Shown: positions 1-9,777, counted from the stretch's first letter. The stretch: DNA of 64,000 nucleotides from an uncultured Bacteroidota bacterium (GCA_902791695.1 CADAWR010000006.1:26290-90289); one strand, 5' to 3'. The notes: generated by a model from the letters alone, not told the origin. Made by a program: numbers and translations.

Positions 1-1151
1 GCGCGTCGTGCGAGAGCATGATCGACCCCACCGGCTATGTGCCTGCCATCTATTTTGTCACTCCCGAGGGTTACTTCTGCCACATCTATGGCGAGAGCTG
101 GGGCTTCGGCACCAGCACCCCCATCAATACTGTTATGGCCAGAATCGATGCTCTGATTGCCAACCGTCCGACGCCTGGCAAGATCATGGCTGTTGATTAT
201 CCTTCAACCGTCGGTGTCAACACTCCGGTCTCTTTCAGCGTCAATTATGTTCCCATCGAGGGCGCCACTGTGAGCTGGAATTTCCAGGGTGGCTCTCCCG
301 CCACTGCCACTGGTGAAAATGCCACTTGCACCTGGAGCGCTTCCGGCACATACAACTGCAGTGTCACTGTGACCAGCGCCACCACCAATGAGACCAAGAA
401 CTTCACTGTCAACGTCATCAACGCTGTCGCTTATTTCGACTTCGAGGCCGGCACCATGCCCGCTGGCTGGCTGTCTATCGATGCTGACGGCGATGGCCAA
501 GAATGGATGTTCTCCTATTTGTACGGTCAGGGCGCTGCCCACGATGGATCGAACGGCATGCTTGCTTCTGCTTCGTGGACTCAGTCGACGGGCGCCCTGC
601 ATCCCGACAACTGGATCTTTACCAACGCCATCACTGTGCCTAACACCGACAACCCCACCTTGGTTTGGTTCGAGAAGGGTCAGGATGCCGACTGGTGTGC
701 AGAGAAATACAGTGTCTATGTGGCCACTGACCAGAGCATTGCTGCTGCCACCCAGCTTCACAGTTACACTGCCACTGCCGACTGGGTGCGCCGTGCTGTC
801 GACCTGAGCGCTTACAAAGGCCAGACGGTCAACTTCGCCTTCCGCCACCATGATGTCAGCGATATGTTCTTCCTTGACATTGACGATCTTATGGTTACCG
901 GTGACGCAGTTGTCGGCATCGAGAATGTCGGCAACGTCTCCATGTCGGTGTACCCCAACCCCGCCAGCGACATGCTGACCGTCAGCGCCGAAGGCCTGAA
1001 CAAGGTTGAGGTTCTCGATATCACCGGCCGTGTTGTGGCCACTTCGACCACCAACACCGTCGACCTGAAGAGCCTGAGCAACGGCAGCTACATTGTCCGC
1101 GTTGTCACCAACGAGGGCACCGCTATCGATCGCGTGAGCATCGTTAAGTAA
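1..1151 (+). CDS. T9SS-exported adhesin-like protein, 3' part only
   Basis: The frame is open from the first bases of the window, so the true start lies upstream. The visible 380 or so residues begin with a short stretch that resembles the end of a thioredoxin-like fold (YFVTPEGY), which is tentative. A PKD-type beta-sandwich follows (residues about 60-135), then a jelly-roll of the choice-of-anchor-J / cleaved-adhesin kind (about 140-290, DFEAGTMPAGW and DNWIF). The C-terminal 75 residues are a type A T9SS sorting domain with the YPNPASD motif and a lysine end. The protein is therefore probably exported through the outer membrane and anchored or released at the cell surface. Its substrate or ligand cannot be told. 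A strong hairpin follows the stop codon. Confidence 0.85.
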   Translation, partial: ASCESMIDPTGYVPAIYFVTPEGYFCHIYGESWGFGTSTPINTVMARIDALIANRPTPGKIMAVDYPSTVGVNTPVSFSVNYVPIEGATVSWNFQGGSPATATGENATCTWSASGTYNCSVTVTSATTNETKNFTVNVINAVAYFDFEAGTMPAGWLSIDADGDGQEWMFSYLYGQGAAHDGSNGMLASASWTQSTGALHPDNWIFTNAITVPNTDNPTLVWFEKGQDADWCAEKYSVYVATDQSIAAATQLHSYTATADWVRRAVDLSAYKGQTVNFAFRHHDVSDMFFLDIDDLMVTGDAVVGIENVGNVSMSVYPNPASDMLTVSAEGLNKVEVLDITGRVVATSTTNTVDLKSLSNGSYIVRVVTNEGTAIDRVSIVK

Positions 1152-1194
1152 GACGTGTTGCTGAGTCACTGAGTGACTGAGTGATATAAAAAAA

Positions 1195-1233
1195 ATAACG
1201 CGCGACGCAATAAAACAATGCGTCGCGCGTTAT
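1195..1233. terminator. Perfect 15-bp hairpin terminator
   Basis: Arms 1195-1209 and 1219-1233 are exact inverse complements around a 9-base loop. An A-run precedes the left arm, so the best T-run lies on the minus strand. The + strand downstream is only moderately T-rich. It separates the partial adhesin gene from the next + gene. Just before it, 1162-1185 holds three near-identical 8-base units (TGAGTNAN). Confidence 0.75.
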
Positions 1234-1257
1234 TATGTCTAAAATATTGTAAAATAC

Positions 1258-1854
1258 ATGAAAAGAACACTGACACTGGCAGCCTTGCTGCTGATGGCCA
1301 CGGCGGGCTTCTCGCAGCAGGTGGCATCGCGCGCAAAGGCTATGCGCATGATGAACTTCAGCCGTCCCGAATATCTCATCAAGGACATCAAGGTGTATAC
1401 CGACACAATGACCGTCTATTCGCTGGCGGGCTATGTCATCTACCCCTTCGGCGAATGGAGTTCGGTGGAGCAGTATATCACCGACAACCAGCTCTCGTGG
1501 TACCGTGACATCGGGTACAAGAAGTACTACGACTCGATGGAGGTGAGCGTGAACCGCATGCGTCGCTATGATGACAGCTACATAGATATGTACTACAGCA
1601 TCTGGACCAAGAAGGTGGAGCTGCTCGGCGGCTATATCACCGACAAGGAGGTGCAGCTGGTGAACGGCCTGCATGTGGGCATGACGAAGGACGAGGTGTT
1701 CAATGTGTTCTTCAAGAAGTATCCGAAGTCGTACACCTCGGACGTGACGGTGCTGAAGGTTGTCAGCGGCGCCGGCGAGGTGGCGGAGATATATACCTTC
1801 CGCGGCCAGAAGTTGAGACATATCAAGATAGAGACTGCGTACAAATACTATTGA
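1258..1854 (+). CDS. Secreted hypothetical protein
   Basis: The product is 198 residues with a clear signal peptide: a basic start, a Leu/Ala core and probable cleavage near residues 20-22 (GFSQQ). The rest is rich in Tyr, Asp and Lys. A recognisable feature is the segment GLHVGMTKDEVFNVF near residue 140, which resembles the short helix found in periplasmic SmpA/BamE-like and other small exported proteins, but the match is too weak for a family call. Its stop codon overlaps the nadD start (TGATG), so the two are translated together. No function can be assigned. Confidence 0.7.
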   Translation: MKRTLTLAALLLMATAGFSQQVASRAKAMRMMNFSRPEYLIKDIKVYTDTMTVYSLAGYVIYPFGEWSSVEQYITDNQLSWYRDIGYKKYYDSMEVSVNRMRRYDDSYIDMYYSIWTKKVELLGGYITDKEVQLVNGLHVGMTKDEVFNVFFKKYPKSYTSDVTVLKVVSGAGEVAEIYTFRGQKLRHIKIETAYKYY

Positions 1855-2438
1855 TGAAACGCGTTGCGCTCTTTTTCGGGTCGTTCAATCCGATACATGT
1901 GGGGCACCTCATCATTGCCAACACCATGCAGCAGCAGGAAGGCATCGATGAGGTGTGGTTTGTGGTGAGTCCGCAGAACCCGCTGAAGGAGCGCGCCACG
2001 CTGCTTGCCGACCATCACAGGATGCAGATGGTGCGCAGGGCAATAGAGGACAACTACCACTTGCGTGCCTGCGACATCGAGATGCACCTGCCGGTGCCGA
2101 GCTACACGGTGGTGACGCTGGCGGCTCTGGCGGAGAAGTACCCCGACCGCGATTTTTGCCTGATCATGGGCAGCGACAACTTGGCGAACCTGCACCGGTG
2201 GCGCAACTATGAGTACATACTGGAGAACTACAGGATATATGTCTATCCAAGGCCTGGGAGTGAGAGCTGCGCCCGCAGGGAGCACCCGAATGTGACCATG
2301 GTGGACGTGCCGATGATTGACATCAGCTCCAGCTACATAAGGGAGCAGATAGCGGCCCGCAAGGATGTGCGCTACCTGCTGACGGAGCCTGTATACAAGT
2401 ATTTAAGCGAAATGCACTTTTACGAAAGTGAAAGGTAA
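1854..2438 (+). CDS. nadD: Nicotinate-nucleotide adenylyltransferase
   Basis: This enzyme transfers AMP from ATP to nicotinate mononucleotide, giving deamido-NAD in the cytoplasmic route to NAD. The 194 residues are of normal family length. The nucleotidyltransferase signature GSFNPIHVGH is at residues 9-18, and the second motif SSSYIREQI lies near residue 160. The ATG at 1854 overlaps the stop of the upstream gene and gives the standard N-terminus. A TTG three bases earlier is in frame but unneeded. An AsmA-like gene follows after 11 bp, probably in the same transcript. Confidence 0.95.
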   Translation: MKRVALFFGSFNPIHVGHLIIANTMQQQEGIDEVWFVVSPQNPLKERATLLADHHRMQMVRRAIEDNYHLRACDIEMHLPVPSYTVVTLAALAEKYPDRDFCLIMGSDNLANLHRWRNYEYILENYRIYVYPRPGSESCARREHPNVTMVDVPMIDISSSYIREQIAARKDVRYLLTEPVYKYLSEMHFYESER

Positions 2439-2449
2439 TACAGAGGAAT

Positions 2450-4471
2450 ATGAAAAAAGGTTGGAAGATATTGCTTTGGGTGGTCGGCATAGTGCTGGCC
2501 CTGTTGCTTATTGTGTCGCTGTTGGCAGGTCCGATAGCGAAGGGCTACATCAACGGCCACGGCGAGGAGTTGACGGGCCGCAAGGTGGCTGTGGAGCATG
2601 TGGGGGTGAACCTCTTCAGCGGTAACGTGTGTGTGCGCGACCTTGCCGTGTACGAGGACAACGGCGAGGATGTCTTTGTGGGCTTCGACACGCTGGACGT
2701 CAGTGTGCGCCTGCTGAAGATACCCTTCAAGACACTGCATTTTGGACATATCACCCTGGCTGGCCTGCATGCCAATGTGGAGCAGGAGGGTAAGCGTTTC
2801 AACTTCACCAGCCTGCTGGAGCACTTCGCCAGCGACAGCACGGCGGAGAAGGACACTACGCCCAGCGACTGGACGATGAAGTTCTACAACATACGCATCA
2901 GCCACGCCAGCATCAACTACGACGATATACTCAATCACAAGGGCATGCACCTGCCGGACATCAACCTGCGTGTGCCGGGCTTCGTGCTTGGCGGCAACGA
3001 GGGCAGCGAAGGCGGCTTGACGATAGGCTTCGACAAGGGCGGTCACCTGAATGTGGACGCCAGCATGGACAATAAGGAGAACAGCTACCATGTGGACGTG
3101 GCCCTTGATGGGTTTGCGCTGCAGAACCTTGACAGTTATCTGGCCGACATGCTTCGCTATGAGGAGCTCGACGGCAGTGTCAGTGCCAACCTCACCGCCG
3201 ACGGCCGTGTGGACGACATACTGAAGAGCCGCATTGGTGGCACGGTGGCTGTGAATGACGTGGCGCTGACGGGCGAGAAAGGCCCTGTGGCAGGCTTTGA
3301 TGCATTGACGGTAAAGATCAACAATATCAATCTCTACGACAACCAGTACGACATTGACGAGGTGCGCCTTGGCGGCCTGAACGCCGTGTATGCGCAGTGG
3401 AAGGACTACAGCAACATCAGTCTGCTACTGCCTAAGAAGGAACAGCAGGGCGTGACGCTGCAGAGCGGCTTGGACGATGGGTCGCAGGCAGAGGTGCATG
3501 AGCCTGAAAAGAAGGAAGCGTCGAAGCCGATGCAGCTGCATGTGGGCAGGATTAGAATTGAGGATGCCGCAGTGACCTATGATGACTTTACGTTGCCCGA
3601 TGATTTCCACTTCCCGGTGACGGGGTTGAACATCACTGCCGATGACCTCACTACTGCCGGTGGCAACAACGCACAGGTGCGCGCCACGCTGCCTGGCGGC
3701 GGCCACCTGATGGTGCGCTGGAAAGGTGACATAGTGAACATAAAGAGCTATCAGGACCTCTTCCTTACCATCAAGGGGCTTGACATGAAGCAGTTGAGCC
3801 CATGGGCGGTGGCCTACACTGGCTACCCCATCGAGGACGGCATCTTCGGCCTCACTACACGCCTCAATATCACCAACAGCAACCTTGACAACCAGAACAA
3901 GATAGATATTTTCAAGGCTAAGGTTGGCGACCGCCGCAAGGATGTGGACCGCGAAGTGAAGATACCTCTCAAGGCGGCGCTGTACATACTGAAAGACAAG
4001 GACGACAAGATATTGATAGATATGCCCGTGAAGGGTAATGTGGATAATCCGGAGTTCAACTACATGAAGGTTGTGTGGAAGACACTGGGTAACCTGCTTG
4101 TGAAGGTGGCTACGTCGCCTGCACGTGCACTGGGCAGCGCTTTGGGTATCAACAGTGACGAACTGGAGTTTATGGCCGTAGAGCCCGACCAGCACGGCCT
4201 GACGTCTGAGCAGTACCACATACTGTCTGACTTGTCGACGATAGCGATGAGTGACTCCAAGGTCACCATTACCCTTACGCAGCAGATGCCTGCCAGCGAC
4301 GACGAGGATGCCGCCAAGCGTGCCGAATGGCTCAACGAACAGGTGCGCCGCTACATCGCCGAGCAGGGGGTGCCGGAAGGCCGCATTGTCGTGGTCGCCG
4401 GAGAGCCTCTCGCAGACCCCAAGGCCAAAGCTGGCTACGCTATAACATCGGAAATGAACATGGAAGACTGA
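2450..4471 (+). CDS. AsmA-like / DUF748 membrane-anchored protein
   Basis: The product is 673 residues with one N-terminal membrane helix (residues 8-27) and a long periplasmic part made of repeating beta-strand segments. Phrases such as TGRKVAVEHVGVNLFSG and TLHFGHITL are typical of the AsmA/DUF748 group. Related proteins (AsmA, TamB, YhdP) are thought to form lipid-conducting or outer-membrane-biogenesis bridges. That role is inferred here, not shown. The region around residue 500 (DMPVKGNVDNP) is a well-known conserved motif of this group. The gene sits between nadD and the topoisomerase gene with gaps of 11 and 3 bases. Confidence 0.75.
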   Translation: MKKGWKILLWVVGIVLALLLIVSLLAGPIAKGYINGHGEELTGRKVAVEHVGVNLFSGNVCVRDLAVYEDNGEDVFVGFDTLDVSVRLLKIPFKTLHFGHITLAGLHANVEQEGKRFNFTSLLEHFASDSTAEKDTTPSDWTMKFYNIRISHASINYDDILNHKGMHLPDINLRVPGFVLGGNEGSEGGLTIGFDKGGHLNVDASMDNKENSYHVDVALDGFALQNLDSYLADMLRYEELDGSVSANLTADGRVDDILKSRIGGTVAVNDVALTGEKGPVAGFDALTVKINNINLYDNQYDIDEVRLGGLNAVYAQWKDYSNISLLLPKKEQQGVTLQSGLDDGSQAEVHEPEKKEASKPMQLHVGRIRIEDAAVTYDDFTLPDDFHFPVTGLNITADDLTTAGGNNAQVRATLPGGGHLMVRWKGDIVNIKSYQDLFLTIKGLDMKQLSPWAVAYTGYPIEDGIFGLTTRLNITNSNLDNQNKIDIFKAKVGDRRKDVDREVKIPLKAALYILKDKDDKILIDMPVKGNVDNPEFNYMKVVWKTLGNLLVKVATSPARALGSALGINSDELEFMAVEPDQHGLTSEQYHILSDLSTIAMSDSKVTITLTQQMPASDDEDAAKRAEWLNEQVRRYIAEQGVPEGRIVVVAGEPLADPKAKAGYAITSEMNMED

Positions 4472-4474
4472 TAT

Positions 4475-6379
4475 ATGGCAGACGATATATTTGCGCCGCA
4501 GAACATCGCGGCAGACTATAATGACGACAGTATCGTCCACCTTGAAGATATGGAACATATCCGGCTGCGTCCGGGTATGTACATAGGCAAGTTGGGCGAC
4601 GGCTCATCCCATGATGACGGTATTTATGTGCTCATCAAGGAGGTTATCGACAACTCCATCGACGAGTTTACATCAGGTTTCGGCAAGAAGATAGAGGTGA
4701 AGATAAACTTTGCCGAGCGCAAGGTGAGCATACGCGACTATGGCCGCGGCATACCGCTTGGGAAACTTGTGGAGGCTGTCAGTAAACTCAATACGGGCGC
4801 CAAGTACGACAGCAAGGTGTTCCAGAAGTCGGTGGGCTTGAACGGCGTGGGTACCAAGGCTGTCAACGCCCTCAGTAGCTGGTTCAGGGTGCAGAGTTTC
4901 CGTGACGGCAAGACGCGATATGCGGAGTTCTCCGACGGCAAGCTCACAAATGACAGCGGTATTGTGGCTGATAAGGCTACCGAGACCGGCACCCTGGTCG
5001 AATTCGTACCCGACAGCAAACTCTTCGGCAACTATCACTTCATCAGTGAGTATGTGGAGCGCCGCATTTGGAACTATGCCTACCTCAACCGTGGGCTTAC
5101 CATGTACTATAACGACCGCCGCTACTACTCCAAGAATGGCCTTTTGGATTTGCTGGAGAATAACCTGCAGACCGAGCCGCTGTATCCCATAATCCACATC
5201 AAGGAGGGGGACTTTGAGGCAGCGTTTACGCACATCAACGGGCAGAATAACGACTACTACTACAGTTTCGTCAATGGTCAGCACACCACTGAAGGCGGCA
5301 CCCACCAGAGCGCATTCCGTGAAGCTTACGCACGTGTAGTAAAGGATTTCATAAAGAAAGACTATGCTCCTGAAGTGATACGTGGCGGCCTTGTGTGTGC
5401 ACTATGCGTACGCATACAGGAGCCAGTGTTCGAGGCGCAGACCAAGACTAAGCTCGGTTCAACGCACCTTGAGCCCAACAAGGTGGACGGCAGCAACGAC
5501 AGCCCATTGCTGAAGACCTATGTGCTTGACATCCTTAAACGCAACCTTGACAACTATCTGCACATACATGCCGATACCGCCGATGCGCTTCTCAACAAGA
5601 TAAACGCCAATGAGAAAGAGCGCAAGGAGATTGCCGGCATAAAGAAGGTGGCGCGAGAGGCCGGCAAAAAGGCCAGCCTCAACAATCGCAAGCTGCGCGA
5701 CTGTCATGTGCACTATAACACTAACCATGCCCGCCGTCTGGAGAGTACTATCTTTATCACCGAGGGTGACTCTGCTTCTGGCTCTATTACAAAGAGCCGC
5801 GATGTGGATACGCAGGCGGTATTCTCGCTGCGCGGCAAGCCGAAGAATACATACAGTATCAGCAAGGTCGATGTCTACAAGAATGAGGAACTCAACTTGT
5901 TGCATAATGCCTTGGATATAGATGACTCGCTCGACAATCTTCGCTACAACAATGTTGTTATAGCCACCGATGCCGATGTCGACGGTATGCATATTCGTTT
6001 GCTTTTGCTCACTTTCTTCCTGCGCTTCTATCCTGAGCTTATTTCCTCCGGCCACGTTTACATTCTCCAAACACCTCTGTTCCGTGTACGTAACAAGCAG
6101 AAGACAACCTATTGCTACACCGATGATGAGCGCATCGCCGCTATCAAGGCCACCCCTGGTGCTGAGATAACCCGCTTCAAAGGCCTCGGTGAGATAAGCC
6201 CCGAGGAGTTCAAGAACTTCATAGGTAAGGATATGCGCCTTGATCCAGTATTGCTCCACAAGGAGTTCGATACGGACCGTACCCTGACGTTCTATATGGG
6301 CGAAAATACCCTTGAGCGCCGCGAGTTTATTATGCAGAATTTGCGCGTCGAGGATGACGAGAGTATAGTGGTGGCGTAA
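4475..6379 (+). CDS. parE: DNA topoisomerase IV subunit B (type IIA ATPase subunit)
   Basis: The 634-residue protein has the full GyrB/ParE layout: a GHKL ATPase domain (RPGMYIG near residue 35, VIDNSIDEF near 60, GRGIPLG near 90, [12 protein letters not shown] near 130), a transducer domain, and a C-terminal TOPRIM domain with EGDSASG (near residue 430) and DADVDGMHI (near 500). With ParC it would unlink daughter chromosomes. The compact size, without the GyrB insertion, and its similarity to the Bacteroidota second B subunit favour ParE over GyrB. No parC lies next to it. The downstream neighbour is a protein with a DNA-binding-type tail. Confidence 0.88.
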   Translation: MADDIFAPQNIAADYNDDSIVHLEDMEHIRLRPGMYIGKLGDGSSHDDGIYVLIKEVIDNSIDEFTSGFGKKIEVKINFAERKVSIRDYGRGIPLGKLVEAVSKLNTGAKYDSKVFQKSVGLNGVGTKAVNALSSWFRVQSFRDGKTRYAEFSDGKLTNDSGIVADKATETGTLVEFVPDSKLFGNYHFISEYVERRIWNYAYLNRGLTMYYNDRRYYSKNGLLDLLENNLQTEPLYPIIHIKEGDFEAAFTHINGQNNDYYYSFVNGQHTTEGGTHQSAFREAYARVVKDFIKKDYAPEVIRGGLVCALCVRIQEPVFEAQTKTKLGSTHLEPNKVDGSNDSPLLKTYVLDILKRNLDNYLHIHADTADALLNKINANEKERKEIAGIKKVAREAGKKASLNNRKLRDCHVHYNTNHARRLESTIFITEGDSASGSITKSRDVDTQAVFSLRGKPKNTYSISKVDVYKNEELNLLHNALDIDDSLDNLRYNNVVIATDADVDGMHIRLLLLTFFLRFYPELISSGHVYILQTPLFRVRNKQKTTYCYTDDERIAAIKATPGAEITRFKGLGEISPEEFKNFIGKDMRLDPVLLHKEFDTDRTLTFYMGENTLERREFIMQNLRVEDDESIVVA

Positions 6380-6383
6380 AAAA

Positions 6384-6415
6384 TTTGGCTATATTAGGAT
6401 TTTTTGCTATTATTG
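6384..6415 (+). promoter_or_regulatory. Promoter for the acidic/H1-like protein gene
   Basis: TTTG at 6384-6387 is followed by exactly 20 bases and then TATTATTG at 6408-6415, one base off the Bacteroides -7 consensus TAnnTTTG. Transcription would start about 10 bases before the ATG at 6434. Confidence 0.55.
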
Positions 6416-6433
6416 CACCCAAATACAATGACT

Positions 6434-7264
6434 ATGTCGACTATACATAAACGCAAGAAAAACCTGATTGTCAGCTATAAGAATCTCTCTGACGACCTTA
6501 AGGAATTGTTTAAAGAAGCCTATCCGGAAGGCTATAACAACTATATCACCAAGTTTGTAAAGCCCAATGGTGAGGCTATTTTTGTTGTCCCCTTCGAGAC
6601 TGACGAAACCGCCTATATGGTCAAGTTCGACGTGAAGGTTGATACACTTGGCGAGGATCTTGACAAGGCGCTGTTCGACGACGACGGCGACGAGGCAGGT
6701 GAGGAGAACGAATTCGATACACTCACTGAGACACGAGAGAAGGAGGAGGGTATCGTCAACCATCGTGAGGAGCATCTGCGCCACGGCGACTTTGAGGATG
6801 TCCTGACCGAGGACAAGAAAAAGAAGGCCACCCTTGGTGTTGATAAAGAAGGCCTCAAGGAGGCTTTTGCCGACGACGAGGAAGCCGATGAGCTCGACAG
6901 CTATGATAGGCTTGATGATGATGAAGTTTCGGAAGATGATGACTTCGAACCTTCTGACGATGATCTCCGCGCCATCGATGATGAGTTCCTCGATGCAGAG
7001 ATACCACCCCTTGACGCCACAATCCCGGAGGAGGAGATGGCTCCTGTTGGAAAGCCCTCAAAAAAGTCCGTCAAGAAGCCTGCAGCGAAGCCTGTGGCCA
7101 AGAAGGCCGTAAAACCAGCAGTTAAAACCTCCGCAAAAACAACAGTTAAGGCCACAGCAAAACCTGCAGCAAAGCCTGCCCCCAAGGCATCAAAAGCCAC
7201 TATCAAGGCAACGGCAAAACCGGCAGCGAAGAAGCCTACCGTAAAGAAGGCGACAAAGAAATAA
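6434..7264 (+). CDS. Conserved Bacteroidota protein with acidic middle and histone-H1-like basic tail
   Basis: The chosen start (STIHKRKKN) has the recognisable conserved N-terminus; an ATG at 6428 is also possible. Residues 1-75 form a small folded domain known from many Bacteroidota genomes but without a known function to me (KNLSDDLKELFKEAYPEGY). Residues 80-200 are very rich in Asp and Glu. The last 75 residues are a low-complexity Lys/Ala/Pro/Val/Thr tail with repeated KPAAKP-like units, as in bacterial histone-H1-like proteins. The tail suggests nucleic-acid binding, with the acidic stretch perhaps self-shielding. It follows the topoisomerase gene but has its own promoter. Confidence 0.75.
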   Translation: MSTIHKRKKNLIVSYKNLSDDLKELFKEAYPEGYNNYITKFVKPNGEAIFVVPFETDETAYMVKFDVKVDTLGEDLDKALFDDDGDEAGEENEFDTLTETREKEEGIVNHREEHLRHGDFEDVLTEDKKKKATLGVDKEGLKEAFADDEEADELDSYDRLDDDEVSEDDDFEPSDDDLRAIDDEFLDAEIPPLDATIPEEEMAPVGKPSKKSVKKPAAKPVAKKAVKPAVKTSAKTTVKATAKPAAKPAPKASKATIKATAKPAAKKPTVKKATKK

Positions 7265-7292
7265 ATATGTAAACAATAAAATACAAGATATC

Positions 7293-8045
7293 ATGAACAG
7301 AATAGTAAAAGTTATGTGCCTCACAGCCGTTATGGCACTCGTCGGCACCTCCGTTAACGCTCAGTTTCGTCAGTCAATCTTCCTCAATGGCTCTCTCGCC
7401 ACAGGCCAGTTTGCCTCCAAGGTAAATACCAACAGGGTTAACATTGCCGGTGTCACCTTGACAGATGCTACCGTACCTCTCTATCGTGAGGAGATAGGCA
7501 AGGCCGCCACCCCCGGCTTCGGTCTCGGCTATCGTGCCAGCTACCGTTTCGACGTGGGTATGGGTGAGGTTGCTCCTTTCGCCCAGGCCGATGTGTTCTG
7601 GAACTTCATCAACAGCTCTTGGTCAGACAAGTACATCCAGGCCAAAGGTAAAGCACCCAACTACTTCAATATCCCCGTGATGCTCGGTGTCAGCTACCTT
7701 TACGACGAGTTGTGGAACGACATTACCCCCTATGCCGAGTTCGGCGTCGGTGCCGACCTCTTCATTATCGGCAGCGAAAAGGTTGTGAACCCTATCGATG
7801 GCAAGACCTACACCTATTCCTATAAGCCCACTGTGGCCCTGTCGTGGATGATTGGCGCCGGTGCCTACTTTGGCCGCCACGTCAGTGCTGGTCTCTACTA
7901 CTATGGCCTTGGCAAGCACGTCGTTAGCTATAATAAAAAGACCTACGACAGTTTTGACCCCGTCACGAAAGGTATTGTCGATGCCGGCACCATACCCACA
8001 CGCACGGTCGGCGAGTTCGCCCTCCGCATCGGTTTCCACTTCTAA
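7293..8045 (+). CDS. Outer-membrane beta-barrel protein (porin-like)
   Basis: The 250-residue product has a signal peptide cleaved after Ala near residue 24 (VNAQF). The body alternates aromatic and polar residues in strands, with Gly/Tyr turns, and ends in the aromatic signature FALRIGFHF typical of BAM-assembled barrels. Length and pattern fit the 8-10 strand barrel family common in Bacteroidales (OMP_b-brl type). Cargo or function is unknown. It starts 28 bases after the acidic protein gene and is followed by a terminator. Confidence 0.75.
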   Translation: MNRIVKVMCLTAVMALVGTSVNAQFRQSIFLNGSLATGQFASKVNTNRVNIAGVTLTDATVPLYREEIGKAATPGFGLGYRASYRFDVGMGEVAPFAQADVFWNFINSSWSDKYIQAKGKAPNYFNIPVMLGVSYLYDELWNDITPYAEFGVGADLFIIGSEKVVNPIDGKTYTYSYKPTVALSWMIGAGAYFGRHVSAGLYYYGLGKHVVSYNKKTYDSFDPVTKGIVDAGTIPTRTVGEFALRIGFHF

Positions 8046-8065
8046 GCCAAGCTATTGAAAAATCA

Positions 8066-8099
8066 AGAGCCCTGCCAATCGGCGGGGCTCTTTTTGTTT
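8066..8099 (+). terminator. Rho-independent terminator after the barrel gene
   Basis: Arms 8066-8076 and 8081-8091 pair over 11 bp with one G-T pair and a 4-base loop, followed by a T-rich tail. It ends the + strand block. The convergent serS gene stops at 8124. Confidence 0.88.
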
Positions 8100-8123
8100 G
8101 GTACTGCTGCGCTTGCGTCGCGC

Positions 8124-9398
8124 TTATGCTATTTTGTCGAACCCAAGGTAAGGCCGCAGGCATTCGGGCATCACGATGCCGTCAGCCGTCTGGTTGTTCT
8201 CCAACATGGCGGCCACGATGCGCGGCAGGGCCAGTGCCGAGCCGTTCAGGGTGTGGCACAACTGCATCTTGCCGTTCTCGTCCTTGAAGCGCAGCTTCAT
8301 GCGGTTGGCCTGGAAGGCCTCGAAGTTGCTCACCGAGCTCACCTCCAGCCAGCGCTTCTGTGCGGCGCTCCACACCTCGAAGTCAAAGGTCATTGCCGAC
8401 GTGAAGCTGATGTCGCCGCCGCAGAGTTTCAGTATGTGGTAGGGGAGGCCCAGCTTGTCGAGCAGGCCGCCCACATGTTTCTTCATCTCTTCCAGCATGT
8501 CGTAGCTGCGGTCGGGATGCTCTATAACCACAATCTCCACCTTGCTGAACTCGTGCAGACGGTTCAGACCGCGCACGTCCTTGCCGTAGCTGCCGGCCTC
8601 GCGGCGGAAGCATTCGCTGTAGCCCACACGCTTGATGGGCAGTTCCTTCGGGTCCACAACCTCGCCGCGGAAGATGTTCGTGATGGGCACTTCGGCTGTG
8701 GGAATCATATAGAAGCCGTCGAGCGGTATGGCGTACATCTGGCCCTCCTTGTCGGGCAGTTGGCCGGTGCCCAGACCGCTGGCCTCGTTGACCATCAGCG
8801 GCGGCTGTATCTCAAGGAATCCGGCATCGGCAGCCTCGTTGAGGAAGAAGTTGATAAGGGCGCGCTGCAGACGTGCACCTTTGCCCTTGTAGAACGGGAA
8901 ACCGGCGCCGGTCACCTTGTTGCCCAGCTCGAAGTCCACTATGTCGTACTTGGCGCAGAGCTCCCAGTGGGGCAGTGCGTCGGCGGGCAGTTCGGGCTTC
9001 ACGCCAAACTCGGCCACAACCACATTGTCGGCCTCGCTCTTGCCCATGGGTACCGTGGGGTGGGGGGCGTTGGGCAGCGAAATGAGCTTGTCGTTGAGAA
9101 CTTTCTCGGTCGCTGCCTGCTGCTCGCCGAGGGCTTTTTCCTCGGCCTTCAGCTCGGCGGTGCGGGCTTTGGCGGCCTCGGCCTCGTCTTTCTTTCCGGC
9201 CTTCATCAGGGCGCCAATCTCCTTGGCAATGCGGTTCGACTCGGCTTTCACACCGTCGGCTTTAACCTGAAGGGCGCGACGTTCAGCGTCGAGGGCTATG
9301 ATTTCGTCGATGCGGGTCTCGACGTCCTTGACATTCTTGATTTTTAAACGGGAGATGCACTCCTCACGATGATCTTTGATATATTGCAGCTGCAGCAT
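8124..9398 (-). CDS. serS: Seryl-tRNA synthetase
   Basis: This class II synthetase charges tRNA-Ser (and tRNA-Sec where present) with serine. The 424 residues are of normal length. Residues 1-105 form the long antiparallel coiled-coil arm that grips the tRNA-Ser variable arm. The catalytic core follows, with motif 2 (FRREAGSYGKD, near residue 265) and motif 3 (NGSALALPRIVAAMLEN, near 385), and the serine-pocket segment TAEVPITN near 230. Its natural substrate gene, tRNA-Ser(UGA), lies directly upstream on the same strand, separated by a terminator. Confidence 0.97.
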   Translation of the reverse strand: MLQLQYIKDHREECISRLKIKNVKDVETRIDEIIALDAERRALQVKADGVKAESNRIAKEIGALMKAGKKDEAEAAKARTAELKAEEKALGEQQAATEKVLNDKLISLPNAPHPTVPMGKSEADNVVVAEFGVKPELPADALPHWELCAKYDIVDFELGNKVTGAGFPFYKGKGARLQRALINFFLNEAADAGFLEIQPPLMVNEASGLGTGQLPDKEGQMYAIPLDGFYMIPTAEVPITNIFRGEVVDPKELPIKRVGYSECFRREAGSYGKDVRGLNRLHEFSKVEIVVIEHPDRSYDMLEEMKKHVGGLLDKLGLPYHILKLCGGDISFTSAMTFDFEVWSAAQKRWLEVSSVSNFEAFQANRMKLRFKDENGKMQLCHTLNGSALALPRIVAAMLENNQTADGIVMPECLRPYLGFDKIA

Positions 9399-9415
9399 AC
9401 TTGATGATTTTTAAA

Positions 9416-9441
9416 AAACACCCCGTTGTCTTGGGGTGTTT
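9416..9441 (-). terminator. Terminator between tRNA-Ser and serS
   Basis: A perfect 9-bp stem (9416-9424 with 9433-9441) has a T-run on the minus strand. It lies just 3' of the tRNA and 18 bases before the serS start codon, so much of serS expression must come from read-through or from a start within this short gap. Confidence 0.8.
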
Positions 9442-9444
9442 GTT

Positions 9445-9533
<89 letters not shown>

Positions 9534-9550
9534 TTGAGGTTTTGAGGATG

Positions 9551-9581
9551 CAAAATTACTACTTTTTGCCGATATGGCAAA
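9551..9581 (-). promoter_or_regulatory. Promoter of tRNA-Ser
   Basis: Reading the minus strand, TTTG (9581-9578), 19 bases, then TAATTTTG (9558-9551) matches the Bacteroides -33/-7 consensus exactly. Confidence 0.8.
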
Positions 9582-9669
9582 ATATTTTTGCAACTCCCTG
9601 ATTGATAGTCTTTGTTTGTTTGACACTAATTGCCGTCAATGTCCGCGAATTGTCATAAATGATTTCTAC

Positions 9670-9772
9670 GCACCCGCTCCGGACTTCCTCCGGCTCCGCT
9701 CCGACAAAAAACCGTTAAACAACCGGTGAACAGTCGGAGCGGGTACGGAGCGGGTACGGAGCGGGTGCGGAG
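9670..9772. repeat. 11-bp periodic palindromic array A
   Basis: Nine successive 11-base units with almost no length error. The left arm is of the form GCACCCGCTCC / GGCTCCGCTCC, the centre GTTAAACAACC, and the right arm three GGAGCGGGTAC-like units, which are the reverse complement of the left arm. It lies upstream of tRNA-Ser. Related arrays are at 33687, 45260 and 56535. The 9534-9829 gap otherwise holds only the tRNA promoter and the pepD terminator. Confidence 0.85.
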
Positions 9773-9777
9773 AAAAA

